From the NCBI RefSeq assembly GCF_006542335.1, contig NZ_CP032485.1, forward strand, positions 1,560,501-1,624,500: 64,000 nt of DNA, written 5' to 3'. Under the pieces are notes generated by a model. It did not search any database, was not told where the DNA came from, and worked only from the letters and a program-made list of their open reading frames with translations. Both the position numbers and the translations under genes were made by a program. The stretch comes from Neokomagataea tanensis (GTDB taxonomy: Bacteria; Pseudomonadota; Alphaproteobacteria; Acetobacterales; Acetobacteraceae). This document shows positions 62,914-64,000 of this stretch, piece by piece; position 1 is the first letter of the stretch, and the number at the start of each line of letters is the position of its first letter.

Positions 62914-63637
62914 TGTAATTTTCCAGTGCTAAGTTTTGCACGTCAAACAACTTGCCTGTGCCAATTTTTGCGAGGCGCAGGAGTTCAAAGAATTCAGCTT
63001 CCTCGAAGGGTGATTCTTCTGCGGTGCCTTGGATTTCAACAATCCCACCCTTGGATGTAAGGACAAAATTTGTGTCAGCTTGTGCGCTGCTATCCTCAAT
63101 GTAGTCTAGGTCCAGAACCGCGCCGGAGCTGGTAAGGCCGCATGAAACAGCGGCGACTTGTGCGGTCAAAACCTTTGAAAGATTAGCTTTCTTCAGAGCA
63201 ATAGCCAGTGCAACCCACGCGCCGGTGATGGAGGCGCAGCGTGTGCCGCCATCTGCGTTAAGCACATCGCAATCAAGCGTAATGGTACGCTCACCAAGTT
63301 TTTTGAGATCTACACATGCCCGTAATGCCCGGCCGATAAGGCGCTGAATTTCTTGTGTGCGGCCGGATTGTTTGCCTTTGGCCGCTTCGCGGTTACCGCG
63401 CGTGTGTGTTGCGCGGGGCAGCATGCCGTATTCCGCTGTGATCCAGCCTTGTCCTTTATTGCGTAGGAAGGGTGGGACGCGGTCTTCAATGGAGGCTGTG
63501 CACAACACTTCTGTTCCACCGACGCGGATCAGAGCGGAGCCCTCAGCATGGCGTGCGAAGCCAAGTTCGATGGTTACGGGGCGGTTCTCATCTGCAGCCC
63601 GACCGGAAGGGCGGGGGGTGTTTGATGCGTTGCTCAC
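62906..63637 (-). CDS. rph: Ribonuclease PH
   Basis: RNase PH is a phosphorolytic 3'-5' exonuclease that trims the ends of tRNA precursors. The 243-residue protein starts at a GTG at 63637 (AGGA seven bases upstream) and has the family blocks '[22 protein letters not shown]' and '[24 protein letters not shown]'. It overlaps rdgB. In related genomes hrcA often lies divergent next to rph. No hrcA start is visible in the final 360 bases. Confidence 0.96.
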   Translation of the reverse strand: MSNASNTPRPSGRAADENRPVTIELGFARHAEGSALIRVGGTEVLCTASIEDRVPPFLRNKGQGWITAEYGMLPRATHTRGNREAAKGKQSGRTQEIQRLIGRALRACVDLKKLGERTITLDCDVLNADGGTRCASITGAWVALAIALKKANLSKVLTAQVAAVSCGLTSSGAVLDLDYIEDSSAQADTNFVLTSKGGIVEIQGTAEESPFEEAEFFELLRLAKIGTGKLFDVQNLALENYNG

Positions 63638-64000
63638 GAGGCGTTCCTGTCATTCTATTTTCCCTCGCGTCTAGAGCATGTTCGGCGCGAGGGGAACAGG
63701 GCAGGTTAAAACTCTACGGCCGGGTCTGTCTCAATCGGTCGTTTTCTTGTCTAGTTTGCGTGCGGTATTGGAGGGGGTGTGTTGCTCGAGAGGTCCTTGG
63801 AATAAATTTTTCATGGGGCGGATAGTTAATTGTATGTCCGTTATGTAAGTAATAAAGATGCTCGTCTTACTGTTGTATCGTATAATATATTTGAAATGGC
63901 TGGGTAAAAAAGGATTTGTAGGGCGCGCTGAGAGTTAAAAGATACAAAGATAATCTGAAAAAACCTTTGTCCTTGCCGTGCCTGACCGTGGTTGCGAAAG
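63638..64000. other. Non-coding region at the window end
   Basis: This 363-base stretch has no convincing gene. It holds a hairpin just upstream of rph (CCCTCGCG at 63662-63669 with CGCGAGGG at 63686-63693). A perfect -10 box TATAAT (63881-63886), with no good -35 partner, may belong to a gene beyond the window. No CIRCE-type element was seen. Confidence 0.4.

Noticed and set aside
63472-63825. Plus-strand frame opposite the rph start
   Set aside because: It overlaps rph almost fully, is Arg/Cys-rich and has no ribosome site or family likeness.
1-64000. CRISPR arrays, insertion sequences, tRNA or rRNA genes
   Set aside because: No regular direct repeats, transposase or cloverleaf and rRNA-like stretches were seen.

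Overview
The window looks like a chromosomal segment of an acetic acid bacterium (Acetobacteraceae, Alphaproteobacteria). I base this on the gene set rather than any database search: a tonB-exbB-exbD-exbD operon with a very Ala/Pro-rich ExbB N-terminus, an OprB-type sugar porin, a serine palmitoyltransferase/ACP/acyl-AMP ligase sphingolipid cluster, an AIDA-repeat protein with a Hint domain, a pyrB-pyrC'-plsY...dprA-topA cluster and moderate to high GC. The genus cannot be fixed from this sequence. No rRNA, tRNA, insertion sequence, prophage or CRISPR array was seen.

Layout. 0.1-4.2 kb: TonB energy-transduction operon with a secreted helical-repeat protein. 4.2-18.2 kb: envelope functions (orphan flgH, large MscS-type channel, OprB porin, RhtA-like exporter, a TonB-dependent receptor, a frameshifted OmpA-family gene) around parE and two secreted proteins of unknown function. 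18.3-24.5 kb: DUF1491 protein, S41 protease, topA, dprA. 24.6-27.3 kb: an AIDA-repeat/Hint protein with a very AT-rich upstream region, apparently inserted between dprA and plsY. 27.3-31.6 kb: plsY, a dihydroorotase-like gene lacking the HxH metal ligands, pyrB and gltX. 31.7-38.6 kb: AhpD-like protein, comEC, a divergent PNPOx/MocR pair, a protease-fold protein without catalytic residues, and a TetR/DUF1348 pair under a near-perfect palindromic operator.

38.7-41.4 kb: a fluoride-response operon, in which a crcB-type riboswitch precedes a CLC protein carrying fluoride-type motifs and a CPA1 cation/proton antiporter. 41.5-47.4 kb: a sphingolipid/ceramide-type operon on the minus strand (flippase, CDP-glycerol-transferase-like enzyme, fatty acyl-AMP ligase, acyl carrier protein, serine palmitoyltransferase). 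47.5-53 kb: alanine racemase, a second TonB-dependent receptor, a GT2 glycosyltransferase and an HD hydrolase. 53.2-64 kb: cysG, glsA, nth, an ABC exporter, a YeiH/LysR pair, an ABC-F ATPase, rdgB and rph.

Two genes, the OmpA-family gene and the serine palmitoyltransferase gene, are each out of frame by exactly one missing C in a C homopolymer. Restoring one base gives full-length family-like proteins in both cases, so real phase variation and a sequencing artefact must be told apart. The strongest candidates for something new are the flippase and transferase coupled to the sphingolipid cluster, the Hint/AIDA protein and the fluoride operon that pairs a CLC with a CPA1 antiporter.
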